41,306 nt of DNA from GCA-2723085 sp042093455. GTDB lineage: Bacteria; Bacteroidota; Bacteroidia; Flavobacteriales_D; Parvicellaceae. The stretch covers positions 1-41,306 of the forward strand of contig JBELEU010000002.1 in NCBI GenBank assembly GCA_042093455.1, read 5' to 3'. The notes under the pieces are model-generated. The model made no database searches. It was not told the origin of the DNA and worked only from the letters and a program-made list of their open reading frames with translations. This document shows, in pieces, positions 24,340-32,751 of this stretch; position 1 is the first letter of the stretch, and each line of letters starts with the position of its first letter. The position numbers and the translations under genes were made by a program.

Positions 24340-25671
24340 ACTTAACTGTTCGTTAATTGCATTAAAGCATTTATAAGCTTCGTCAAGTTTTCCTTTTTTG
24401 TTCAGTCTTTTGAATTTAATTCTACCATTTGTTTTGATTAAACTCAACCAGTATCTCCAGTTTAATAAAGCAAACAATGGAAGAGATGCCAAATATGCCA
24501 AGCCAATTTTCCAGCCAAATAATAGCAGAATAAGTAGTGTTAAAATACCCCAATAAAACCCAAAACAAACTACTCCTAAGACCAATTTTAATGAGCTATG
24601 AAAGTGAATGTCTTTTACTTTTGAATTGACAAACCAAACCGGTATTTTATATGGAATGTAATTACTTACTAAACCGATGAGGTGTAATGGTGATAATAAG
24701 CTTAAAAGTATACTTGAGATCAAGATGTTGTTAGATATTTTACTTTGCTCTTCTTTTGTGAAAAGGTAAGGGCGAAGTTTGTATTTACTAGTGGTATTAT
24801 ATAATGCTTCAACATTGTCAATAAATTTATAATACTCATTTGAATCTTCGTATTTTAAGTTATTGACTTTTTCTAGTGTTTTTTTCTGAAAGTTGATTTT
24901 TTCAATAAGTGATTTATTTTTGGATTGTATAGGAAACCTGTGTAATAAATTATAAAGCGATTGATAGTTTTCTTCATCTGTAATATCGAGCATTACATTT
25001 TTTAATTGATCTGTAATGTCTTTGGTTAATTTATTTATAGTTTCGTTAGGGTTTTTTTGATATGACTCATAGTAATTGCTTATATCTAATGGTTCACCAA
25101 CAATACTCAACATTTCAGAATTCATATTGAAATGATTGCTGTAATCAATTCCTAATGGAATAATATACAGTTTCATGTTGAAATTATATTTTTCTGCAGC
25201 TCCTAAAGCGATTCTTGAAATCCCTTTTTTAAGAGGAGATCGTAAGTGTTTTTTGTAGTTGTGATTCCCTTCTGGGAAAATTAAAACATGTTCTTTGTTT
25301 TTTAAAATATCATGACATTGATCAAATGTGCTTTTATTTTTTTCAGCAGTATCAACACCATCACGTTGTCGAAAAATGGGTAACATATGTACTTTCCGAA
25401 GAATTGTATTGACTAATTTTTTCTTAAAAATATCGGCACGAGTTAAAAAATAAACAGGTTTTTTTAAATGAGCAGCCAATACAATAGGGTCTAAAAAGGC
25501 ATTTTGATGATTAGCAGCAAAAAGTAATCCACTGTCTTTTGGTAGGTTTTCAAAATTATGAAGTTCATATTTCTTGAAATAAGTACGCATTCCTGTACGA
25601 ACTATTGCATAGCATATTTTATAAATGATAGACCAACTTTTAAACCAATATCCTACCCAAATTTTTCTCAT
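24334..25671 (-). CDS. PlsC-type lysophospholipid acyltransferase
   Basis: This 445-residue membrane acyltransferase has a PlsC-like domain: block I AANHQNAFLDP (H55, D61), block II with FRQRDG and block III FPEGNH. Five residues separate the catalytic His and Asp where the textbook motif is HX4D, a variant I associate with this Bacteroidota group. Hydrophobic helices near residues 310-345 and 355-400 anchor the C-terminal part, which is longer than in plain PlsC. The likely role is acyl transfer to lysophosphatidate or another lysophospholipid. It starts 2 bases after the pheT stop and is probably co-transcribed with pheT. Confidence 0.85.
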   Translation of the reverse strand: MRKIWVGYWFKSWSIIYKICYAIVRTGMRTYFKKYELHNFENLPKDSGLLFAANHQNAFLDPIVLAAHLKKPVYFLTRADIFKKKLVNTILRKVHMLPIFRQRDGVDTAEKNKSTFDQCHDILKNKEHVLIFPEGNHNYKKHLRSPLKKGISRIALGAAEKYNFNMKLYIIPLGIDYSNHFNMNSEMLSIVGEPLDISNYYESYQKNPNETINKLTKDITDQLKNVMLDITDEENYQSLYNLLHRFPIQSKNKSLIEKINFQKKTLEKVNNLKYEDSNEYYKFIDNVEALYNTTSKYKLRPYLFTKEEQSKISNNILISSILLSLLSPLHLIGLVSNYIPYKIPVWFVNSKVKDIHFHSSLKLVLGVVCFGFYWGILTLLILLLFGWKIGLAYLASLPLFALLNWRYWLSLIKTNGRIKFKRLNKKGKLDEAYKCFNAINEQLSL

Positions 25672-25673
25672 AT

Positions 25674-28121
25674 TTACCTTAGTTCAACATTTAATTCTTT
25701 AGTGATTTTTTCTTGAATTTGTTTCATTACTTTATCTACTTCCTTGTCTGTAAGAGTCTTTTCAGCATGTAAAAATTCAAACCTTAATCCATAAGCTTTT
25801 TTACCAGGAAGGTTTTTTTTATTTCTATAAACATCAAATAAAGAAATATTTTGTAGTATTTGATTTTTAACTGATTTGACACATTTAAGAAGTTCACTAA
25901 AGGTGGTTTGTTCATTGACTAAAAATGAAAGATCTCTGTAAACCTTTTGGAATTTATTAATTTGTTGAAATGAACTATTTGATTTGTATGCGTAAGGTAG
26001 GATGGCATCCCAGTTTAATTCTGCGATGTAACAAGTTGACGTTACGTTCATTTTTGATAGTAATTCAGAATTTAATAGTCCTATTTTTACTATTTCTTTT
26101 TTCTGATAACTTATTGTGATTCCTTCATCCCATATTTCGTGGGGAGTTAGTGCTGTTTCTTGATAGTTATTTAACCCCAATAGTTCAAGAATACTATGAA
26201 CAAGGCCTTTTAATTGAAAGAAGCTTGTAGAAGATTTCCCATTGTACCAATGCTCTTCGTTTTGCAATCCACTAAGACCAATTGTTAAGTGTTGCTGCTC
26301 TTTAAATTTTTCGTTTTTCGTTTGGTAGACTTTTCCCCATTCAAATAATGCACAATTGGCTTCGCCATGGTTTTGATTGGTTTTAATAACCTCAATCAGG
26401 TTGTATACTAACGATTGACGAAGAATAGCTGTATCCTTACTTAAAGGATTTAATAAAGACACATGTTGAGAGTCTAAATTAGTGGTACTTTCAATGGCTT
26501 GAATGTATGATTTTTTTGAAAGTGAATTAGAAAGTATTTCGTTTACCCCTCTACTTGAAAGATGATCGCTAATTCTCTTTTGCAATTTAACTGCATTTCG
26601 AGCAGGTGTAAAAGACATGGAACTTTCTAATTTGGTTGGTAATTCAACTTTATTGTAACCATAAATTCGCAATACTTCTTCAGCTATATCAGCCTCTCTT
26701 GTTACGTCATTTCTATAATTAGGAACCAATAGGTCAGCTGTATTTTCAGTTGTTTTGGTTACTTGAATATCGAGTAAATTTAAAATGTTGTTCATTTCTT
26801 GGTTACTCAATTCAATGCCGCAAAGTTTTCTAATGTTAGAATAGTTTATTGAAACCTCAATTGGGCGATCTTTTACAGGATGTACGTCAATTATTTCAGA
26901 GCATACATCACCTCCAGCAACAACATGCATTAATTCTGCAGCCATGACCAAAGCAGGAATAACCATAGCGGGGTCTACACCTCTTTCAAAACGGAAAGAA
27001 GCATCAGTGTTTAAACCGTGTCTTTTGGCGGTTTTCCTTGTGCTTACAGGTTCAAACAAAGCACTCTCAATAAATACGGTTGTGGTACTCTCTTTGACTC
27101 CCGATTTTACACCACCAAAAATACCTGCTAAACACATTTCATTAGTGTTGTTGCAAATCATTAAGTCGTTTTCGTGGAGTTTACGTTCGGTTCCATCAAG
27201 AGTGGTGAAAAGTTGATTCTTTTTAGGGCACCTAACTTTAATTGTATTTCCTTCAATTTCAGCTAAGTCAAAAGCATGTAAAGGCTGCCCGAGTTCGTGC
27301 AATACAAAGTTGGTAGTATCCACTACATTGTTAATGGGTTTTAAGCCAATAGATCTTAGTTTGTTTTTAAGCCAATCAGGACTTTCATTTACAGAAATAT
27401 TTTCCAAAATTAAACCAGCATATCTATGGCATTTATCTTCTTGATCAATTACAACTTTAAAGTTTTTATAATTCTCTGATTTAGACCATTTTTTTGCCTC
27501 TGGAAGTAGTTTTAAAGCAGTATTGTTTGGGACGAGTTTTTGGTGCTTTAATGCAACGAGTAAGTCTCTTGCTACTCCATAATGACTCATGCCGTCTGCA
27601 CGATTGGGGGTTAAGCCAATTTCAAAAACGGTGTCGTCTTCAAGTTTAAAATAGTTAGCAGCTGTTTGCCCCACAGTAGCTTTATTGTCAAGAACCATGA
27701 TGCCATCGTGTTCTTTGCCCAGCCCTATTTCATCTTCAGCACAAATCATCCCATAGGAACTAATGCCTCTAATTTTAGCTTTTTTAATGGTAAAAGGCTC
27801 ATCATTTGTTGGATGAATGGTTGTTCCTGGGACAGCAACCACTACTTTTTGCCCTTCGGCTACATTTGGAGCCCCACAAACAATGGTGCTTAATTCATCG
27901 TTCCCAATGTCAACTTTAGTGACATTAAGCCTGTCAGCATCAGGATGTTTTGAAACCTCTGTAACATGACCAATTACCAAACCTTTAAGTCCTCCTTCAA
28001 CACTATTAAATGTTGAGGTTCTTTCCACCTCTAAACCAATATCGGTTAAAATTTCAGCAACTTTTTTTGCTGATAAATCAATAGGAAGAATGGTCTTTAA
28101 CCAATCGAAGGAAATATTCAT
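25674..28121 (-). CDS. pheT: phenylalanyl-tRNA synthetase beta chain
   Basis: This 815-residue protein is the beta subunit of the alpha2-beta2 enzyme that charges tRNA-Phe. The domains run in the usual order: an EMAP/tRNA-binding OB fold (about 40-150, with HPDADRLNVTKVDIG and VCGAPNV), the B3/B4 editing domain (around 205-390), the B5 domain (around 400-480), the catalytic-like core (480-700) and the C-terminal anticodon-binding FDX-ACB domain (about 720-815, KVYRDLSFLVNE). Length is normal for the family. pheS is not adjacent, so the subunit genes are apparently unlinked. A -7 motif lies 51 bases upstream, and tRNA-Phe is divergent from it. Confidence 0.96.
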   Translation of the reverse strand: MNISFDWLKTILPIDLSAKKVAEILTDIGLEVERTSTFNSVEGGLKGLVIGHVTEVSKHPDADRLNVTKVDIGNDELSTIVCGAPNVAEGQKVVVAVPGTTIHPTNDEPFTIKKAKIRGISSYGMICAEDEIGLGKEHDGIMVLDNKATVGQTAANYFKLEDDTVFEIGLTPNRADGMSHYGVARDLLVALKHQKLVPNNTALKLLPEAKKWSKSENYKNFKVVIDQEDKCHRYAGLILENISVNESPDWLKNKLRSIGLKPINNVVDTTNFVLHELGQPLHAFDLAEIEGNTIKVRCPKKNQLFTTLDGTERKLHENDLMICNNTNEMCLAGIFGGVKSGVKESTTTVFIESALFEPVSTRKTAKRHGLNTDASFRFERGVDPAMVIPALVMAAELMHVVAGGDVCSEIIDVHPVKDRPIEVSINYSNIRKLCGIELSNQEMNNILNLLDIQVTKTTENTADLLVPNYRNDVTREADIAEEVLRIYGYNKVELPTKLESSMSFTPARNAVKLQKRISDHLSSRGVNEILSNSLSKKSYIQAIESTTNLDSQHVSLLNPLSKDTAILRQSLVYNLIEVIKTNQNHGEANCALFEWGKVYQTKNEKFKEQQHLTIGLSGLQNEEHWYNGKSSTSFFQLKGLVHSILELLGLNNYQETALTPHEIWDEGITISYQKKEIVKIGLLNSELLSKMNVTSTCYIAELNWDAILPYAYKSNSSFQQINKFQKVYRDLSFLVNEQTTFSELLKCVKSVKNQILQNISLFDVYRNKKNLPGKKAYGLRFEFLHAEKTLTDKEVDKVMKQIQEKITKELNVELR

Positions 28122-28172
28122 ATCTGTAAATGAGGTTTATGGCGTGTAAAATTAATGGGTTTTATCAAGTGA

Positions 28173-28180
28173 CAAAAATA
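28173..28180 (-). promoter_or_regulatory. -7 promoter element of pheT
   Basis: The minus strand reads TATTTTTG, an exact TAnnTTTG match, 51 bases upstream of the pheT ATG. A leader of about 45 bases would result, longer than for most promoters seen here. No T-box-like or terminator-like hairpin is visible in that leader. Confidence 0.4.
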
Positions 28181-28252
28181 TACTTAGATAAAATGTGGTT
28201 GCTTAATTTTCAACTAATTCATACAAAAAGGTATATGCAAATAAAATTTTTA

Positions 28253-28260
28253 TATTTTTG
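28253..28260 (+). promoter_or_regulatory. -7 promoter element of tRNA-Phe
   Basis: TATTTTTG matches TAnnTTTG and ends 14 bases before the mature tRNA 5' end. It faces away from the pheT element 72 bases to its left. Confidence 0.5.
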
Positions 28261-28274
28261 GCGACTCAAATGTT

Positions 28275-28350
28275 GGTGCCTTAGCTCAGTTGGTAGAGCA
28301 ATGGACTGAAAATCCATGTGTCCCTGGTTCGATTCCTGGAGGCACCACCA
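28275..28350 (+). tRNA. tRNA-Phe (anticodon GAA)
   Basis: This is a complete 76-base tRNA with encoded CCA (28348-28350). Acceptor GGTGCCT pairs with AGGCACC. The D stem is GCTC/GAGC, and anticodon stem ATGGA/TCCAT encloses CTGAAAA with anticodon GAA at 28308-28310. The variable region is GTGTC. The T stem, CCTGG against CCTGG around TTCGATT, contains a central T-T mismatch. It is a single-gene transcription unit with its own promoter motif and terminator, divergent from the gene for the beta subunit of its own synthetase. Confidence 0.96.
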
Positions 28351-28354
28351 TCTT

Positions 28355-28384
28355 AAAAGCTCCCTTTTTTAGGGGGCTTTTTTT
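28355..28384 (+). terminator. intrinsic terminator after tRNA-Phe
   Basis: AAAAGCTCCC (28355-28364) pairs with GGGGGCTTTT (28372-28381) through ten pairs including one G-T, around a 7-base T-rich loop. The stem runs into TTTTTTT. It begins 5 bases after the tRNA CCA end. Confidence 0.88.
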
Positions 28385-28395
28385 GTTTTCAACAA

Positions 28396-28427
28396 TTTGT
28401 GTCGATAAATTCTATTATTTAGCTTTG
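28396..28427 (+). promoter_or_regulatory. complete -33/-7 promoter of the histidine kinase gene
   Basis: TTTG at 28396-28399 and TAGCTTTG at 28420-28427 are separated by 20 bases, matching both Bacteroidota promoter elements. It is the best promoter match in the window. The TTG start codon at 28436 lies 8 bases past the -7 element, so the mRNA would be nearly leaderless. Confidence 0.65.
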
Positions 28428-28435
28428 TAACAACA

Positions 28436-29374
28436 TTGAAGAAATCGCCTAACAAAAATAGAACACTCATTGTACTTTGCTTATTAATAAGTTATGTATT
28501 GCTCCAGTTTTTTTGGTGGGGTTATCATATAATTTCACTAACACAAAAGGTGAATGGTGATGAAACCTACGTAACTAGAAGATTAGGAATGATAATGGGC
28601 GAAGCAGTTGTGTTTGTCACCTTGATTGGGATTGGAGCTTTTTATGTTATAAGATCTTTTTACAAGGAATTTTCATTAGCTAAAAGACAAAAAAACTTTT
28701 CACTTTCTGTAACGCACGAACTAAAAACTCCAATTGCTTCTTCTCGACTATTTGCAGAAACACTTTTAAATAGAAAAGAACTTTCTGAGGAAAAAAAACA
28801 AAGTAGTCTGGAGAAAATAATACAGGAGCAAGATCGACTACAACAATTGGTTGATAAAATATTACTAGCAAGTTCAATTGGTGAAAGTGATCAAAAACTT
28901 TCTTACAAACCCATTGCCATTAAGAGTTTTGTTGACAATATTATCGATTCAAATTCCTATTACAATAATATTGAAAATAATATCATAGAAACGTTGGTAC
29001 TCCCTATAGATGATTTCTTTTTCACATCTGTTATTCAAAACTTGTTAGACAATGCAAAAAAATATTCTTCTGAAGAAGATGCAATAACTATTGAGTCTAG
29101 GATTGATTCATCTCATGTTTCATTGTCTTTTATTGATAAAGGTATTGGGGTTCCTGAAAAAGAAAAAACTAAAATATTTGAACAGTTTTATCGTGTTGAA
29201 GACGAAGAAACAAGGTCATCTAAAGGGACAGGATTAGGTCTGTATTTGGTAAATGAAATTGTAAAAATGCATGGAGCAAAGATTTTATGTAAAAACAATT
29301 CCCCAAAAGGAAGTATTTTCACTATTCAATTTAAATTAGACAATGTCAAAAAAAGTAGCATTACTCATTCTTGA
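28436..29374 (+). CDS. sensor histidine kinase
   Basis: This 312-residue membrane kinase has two N-terminal helices (about 10-28 and 51-72), with only about 22 residues between them, so the periplasmic sensor is tiny. The dimerisation domain has the phospho-acceptor H94 in SVTHELKTP. The ATPase domain follows, with N box NLLDNAKKYS (N206), G1 DKGIGVP, an F box (FEQFYRV) and G2 KGTGLGLYLV. Start is TTG at 28436, just after a strong promoter. The coding region overlaps gpmI by 32 bases. No response regulator is adjacent, so the partner is elsewhere. Confidence 0.92.
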   Translation: MKKSPNKNRTLIVLCLLISYVLLQFFWWGYHIISLTQKVNGDETYVTRRLGMIMGEAVVFVTLIGIGAFYVIRSFYKEFSLAKRQKNFSLSVTHELKTPIASSRLFAETLLNRKELSEEKKQSSLEKIIQEQDRLQQLVDKILLASSIGESDQKLSYKPIAIKSFVDNIIDSNSYYNNIENNIIETLVLPIDDFFFTSVIQNLLDNAKKYSSEEDAITIESRIDSSHVSLSFIDKGIGVPEKEKTKIFEQFYRVEDEETRSSKGTGLGLYLVNEIVKMHGAKILCKNNSPKGSIFTIQFKLDNVKKSSITHS

Positions 29375-30848
29375 TGGATGGGGACTTGGAGATGAAAATA
29401 GTTCTGACGGAGTACACTTGGCTAACACCCCATGTTTTGATAACCTGTTAGCTACTTGTCCAAATAGTAAATTAACAACCTTTGGGTCTAAAGTTGGCCT
29501 CCCTGAAGGTCAGATGGGTAATTCTGAAGTGGGGCATTTAAACATTGGTGCAGGAAGAATTGTATACCAAGATTTGTTAAGAATCAATAATGCTATCGAG
29601 GATAAATCATTCTTTAATGAAATAACAATAATTAATGCTATTGATTATGCAAAAAAAAATGGTGTGAAAATCCACCTTATGGGATTAGTGTCTAAGGGTG
29701 GTGTTCATTCTTCTTTTGAGCATTTGACAGCTCTGTGTGACTTATTTCACTCTAAGAAAGCAGATAATGTATTTATTCATGCTTTTACAGATGGTCGAGA
29801 CTGTAGCCCCAAATCAGCATTTGAAACAATTAAAGAGCTTGAAAACAAAATTCAAAATACCTCAATAAATATTGCTAGTGTAATAGGACGTTATTATGCA
29901 ATGGATAGGGATGAAAGGTGGGAAAGAATTAAGAAGGCATATGACTTATTGATTCACCAAAAAGGGGCAGTGGTTAACTCAGCATCAGAAGCTATAATAC
30001 ATAGTTATGCTAATAACATTACAGATGAATTTATTGATCCATATGTAATTGAGAATTCTAATGGAAAGATAGCAGATAATGATGTGGTTTTATGTTTTAA
30101 TTTTAGAACAGATAGGTGCAGACAAATCACATCTGTTTTAACGCAGAAAAGTTATTCATCTCAAGAAATGCAGCCTTTAAATTTGCATTATCTTACTATG
30201 ACTAACTACGATAAAGCTTTTAAGAATATTAAAGTTGTTTACGATAAAGAAAATCTTATTAATACTATCGGAGAGGTGATAAGCACCAATAATAAAACAC
30301 AGTTAAGAATTGCTGAAACCGAAAAATATCCTCACGTGACTTACTTTTTTAGTGGAGGAAGAGAACTTCCATTTAATGGAGAGTCTAGAGAAATGGCAAA
30401 GTCTCCTGATGTTTCTACTTATGATTTGAAACCTGAAATGAGCGCTTATCAAATAACCAAAATAGTAAATTCTAATATTGAAGAAAAAGCACCAGATTTT
30501 ATTTGTTTAAATTTTGCTAATCCAGATATGGTTGGTCATACTGGTGTGCCAAAAGCAATAATTAAAGCATGTGAAACGGTTGACACTTGTTTAGAAATGG
30601 TAATGGAAACAGCATTGAAAAATGAATATAGCATAGTTGTAATTGCAGATCATGGAAATGCCGATAAAATGTTTCATATTGACGGTACACCACACACCGC
30701 ACATACCCTTAATTTAGTTCCGATGATTGTTATTGATAATAACGTTGATCATGTTGAAAATGGGATTTTAGCAGATGTAGCTCCCACCATACTTTCTTTA
30801 ATGGGAATAAATAAAGCTAAGGAAATGACGGGAAAAAGTTTGATTTAG
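29343..30848 (+). CDS. gpmI: cofactor-independent phosphoglycerate mutase
   Basis: This 501-residue enzyme interconverts 3- and 2-phosphoglycerate in glycolysis and gluconeogenesis through a phosphoserine intermediate and two Mn ions. N-terminal ILDGWG (D11) and the nucleophile serine S61 in GQMGNSEVGHLNIGAGR are intact. The metal site of the phosphatase domain appears in FANPDMVGHTG, VIADHGNAD and GTPHTAHT. Length is that of the family. Its first 32 bases lie inside the histidine kinase gene, so it is probably expressed from the kinase promoter or one inside that gene. The 3' end shares TTAG with the convergent gene. Confidence 0.96.
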   Translation: MSKKVALLILDGWGLGDENSSDGVHLANTPCFDNLLATCPNSKLTTFGSKVGLPEGQMGNSEVGHLNIGAGRIVYQDLLRINNAIEDKSFFNEITIINAIDYAKKNGVKIHLMGLVSKGGVHSSFEHLTALCDLFHSKKADNVFIHAFTDGRDCSPKSAFETIKELENKIQNTSINIASVIGRYYAMDRDERWERIKKAYDLLIHQKGAVVNSASEAIIHSYANNITDEFIDPYVIENSNGKIADNDVVLCFNFRTDRCRQITSVLTQKSYSSQEMQPLNLHYLTMTNYDKAFKNIKVVYDKENLINTIGEVISTNNKTQLRIAETEKYPHVTYFFSGGRELPFNGESREMAKSPDVSTYDLKPEMSAYQITKIVNSNIEEKAPDFICLNFANPDMVGHTGVPKAIIKACETVDTCLEMVMETALKNEYSIVVIADHGNADKMFHIDGTPHTAHTLNLVPMIVIDNNVDHVENGILADVAPTILSLMGINKAKEMTGKSLI

Positions 30849-32605
30849 TTTCTAATAATTTGCACTGAACCTACAATAGTTATATTTAAACCTTCATTAT
30901 TTGGGGTGCTATATTCATATTTTTTGGAATTGGGGTTCAATTGATAGTAATACACCCCATCAGGAAGATTTTCTCCACTTTTATAGTGTGTCCCAGTCCA
31001 ATCGTATTGATAGTTAGACGTTTCGTACACAACCTTACCCCATCTATTTAAAATCAATAAATAGGGTGATGGATATTGTTTTAAATTAACTGGAATGAAG
31101 AAATCATTTTGCCCATCATAATTAGGAGTGAAAATATTTATGGGCTCAATAGGGCACTGATTCCACACCAAACAGGAATCGTGAATTTCTTTGTTGCAAC
31201 CATCGTAGATACTTATTCCATAATAAGAGGTTGAATCAGGACTGATAGAAATTTGTGAAATATTACTATTTCCATTTGACCATTGAAGATCGATAGGTTC
31301 TATGCCACCACTCCAATTAGCCACTAAATTTGCATATTCATTGTTTTTTGAACAAATGTTTATGCTATCAACTAATGATAAACTTAGTGGCGTATAGTCA
31401 CTAATATATAAAACTGCAGTTGATGTGTCCATTTGACCAAAACACCTTTCAAAAATCACATTTAAAACAACTGTTTCTGAAGGCTCGCTAATAGAATCTA
31501 GATTAGGATAAATAAATATAGTATCAGAAAATTGTCCTACAGGAATAACTAAACTGTCTCCAATTAGTGGGTAATCAACACCAGGTGTTGCTGTGCCAGC
31601 AAGATTAAAATAAACAATAAAATCTGTTGAAGCATCATCTCTTTCAAAATTAAAAAATGCAGCATTACATCCTTCATATAAAATAGTGTCACCCTCTGCA
31701 ATGCCACTAGAAACACCAATGTTATTGGAAGAGAAACTGCCTTCTTCTAGAAACACACCAGAATCATAACTCGAATCACCTCCATCCCCAATTGCCAGCT
31801 TAATGTGGTAGGTGGTGCCACATGTAACAACTGCTTTTGCTGTCAGCACTACAGTTTTCCCATCGTATTCAATATTTCCGTTAGAGTTGTTAGTGTAAAA
31901 AACATTATATGTTGCCCAATTGGGGTCAATTGAACTGCAAGTTGCTGAAAACCCAAAGATTCCTGGAAACCCAGGGTTTACTGTGTTAATAGAAACTGGG
32001 GTATTGGTATATGTGCTAGGATTATTTGGATTTGGTATTAAAGCTATGTTTTTAGCATTATAGTTTGTTCCATTTGGATTGATTCCAGTTAAAAAAAAAC
32101 CAAAAGCATCATTAACACTTCCACAGACATACTCTTCATATTCTTCTGAGGCAAAAACATAATTAAAAGCAATGGTGTCTCCTTCTGGAATAAAATCAAA
32201 TTCTATTACACACTCATCATAGATTTGATTAGCTGTAATACTTTGTAAATCAGCGTCTGTTCCAGGGTTTCCAGAGCCACCAAGACTTGCGCCACTAGAA
32301 CTATTATTTTGGCCTGCAAGTTGGACATCGCCAGATCCTAATATAAGGCCGCTTGGAAGGCCTGTGGCGGCACTATTATTATCTAAAAAAGAACCAATTT
32401 GTTCGTTGTTGATATTAGCGGATCCTCCATTGAATTGTATGTTTGAAACACTTACGCCACTCCCAATTAGAACAGTTTGAACATATTGTGCAACAGTCAT
32501 GCTGTTGTTGTTTATAGAAACCTGTGCAGAAAAAGAGCCCAAAAAAAGTAACGTTAAAGCAACTGAGTAAGCAGTTGGGTTGATGTATTTATTTATTATA
32601 AACAT
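30845..32605 (-). CDS. secreted choice-of-anchor L protein with T9SS type B sorting domain
   Basis: This 586-residue exported protein is a predicted type IX secretion cargo. After a signal peptide (about 1-28) comes a choice-of-anchor L domain (about 30-290), with SGLILGSGDV, FDFIPEGDTIAFNYVFASEEY and NDAFGFFL. A Calx-beta-like region with acidic residues follows (about 300-405, including TPGVDYPLIGDS and SEPSETVVLNV). A short linker region precedes a C-terminal gliding-associated type B domain (NIFTPNYDGQNDFFIP, LILNRWGKVVYET, DGVYYYQL). The acidic loops suggest calcium binding. A candidate -7 element lies just upstream. Likely surface-attached or released. Ligand unknown. Confidence 0.88.
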   Translation of the reverse strand: MFIINKYINPTAYSVALTLLFLGSFSAQVSINNNSMTVAQYVQTVLIGSGVSVSNIQFNGGSANINNEQIGSFLDNNSAATGLPSGLILGSGDVQLAGQNNSSSGASLGGSGNPGTDADLQSITANQIYDECVIEFDFIPEGDTIAFNYVFASEEYEEYVCGSVNDAFGFFLTGINPNGTNYNAKNIALIPNPNNPSTYTNTPVSINTVNPGFPGIFGFSATCSSIDPNWATYNVFYTNNSNGNIEYDGKTVVLTAKAVVTCGTTYHIKLAIGDGGDSSYDSGVFLEEGSFSSNNIGVSSGIAEGDTILYEGCNAAFFNFERDDASTDFIVYFNLAGTATPGVDYPLIGDSLVIPVGQFSDTIFIYPNLDSISEPSETVVLNVIFERCFGQMDTSTAVLYISDYTPLSLSLVDSINICSKNNEYANLVANWSGGIEPIDLQWSNGNSNISQISISPDSTSYYGISIYDGCNKEIHDSCLVWNQCPIEPINIFTPNYDGQNDFFIPVNLKQYPSPYLLILNRWGKVVYETSNYQYDWTGTHYKSGENLPDGVYYYQLNPNSKKYEYSTPNNEGLNITIVGSVQIIRN

Positions 32606-32613
32606 TGAAGACT

Positions 32614-32621
32614 CAAACTTA
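32614..32621 (-). promoter_or_regulatory. -7 promoter element of the secreted T9SS cargo gene
   Basis: The minus strand reads TAAGTTTG, an exact TAnnTTTG match ending 8 bases before the ATG at 32605. It predicts a very short or absent leader. Confidence 0.5.
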
Positions 32622-32724
32622 AATTAATTTTCATTTATAAAACGTGAAATGAGGGTTAAGGTTGCTCATCTCTTTTAAGTGTAAAGTAAATATTGACAAT
32701 ATTTTTAAAGTTAAAAACGAAATG

Positions 32725-32732
32725 TATATTTG
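32725..32732 (+). promoter_or_regulatory. -7 promoter element of the M20 dipeptidase gene
   Basis: TATATTTG is an exact TAnnTTTG match, 19 bases before the ATG at 32752, with a T run at 32702-32706 at about the right distance for a weak -33. It is in the 146-base divergent gap with the T9SS cargo gene. Confidence 0.55.
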
Positions 32733-32751
32733 AAACCTAAACCTTAATAAG

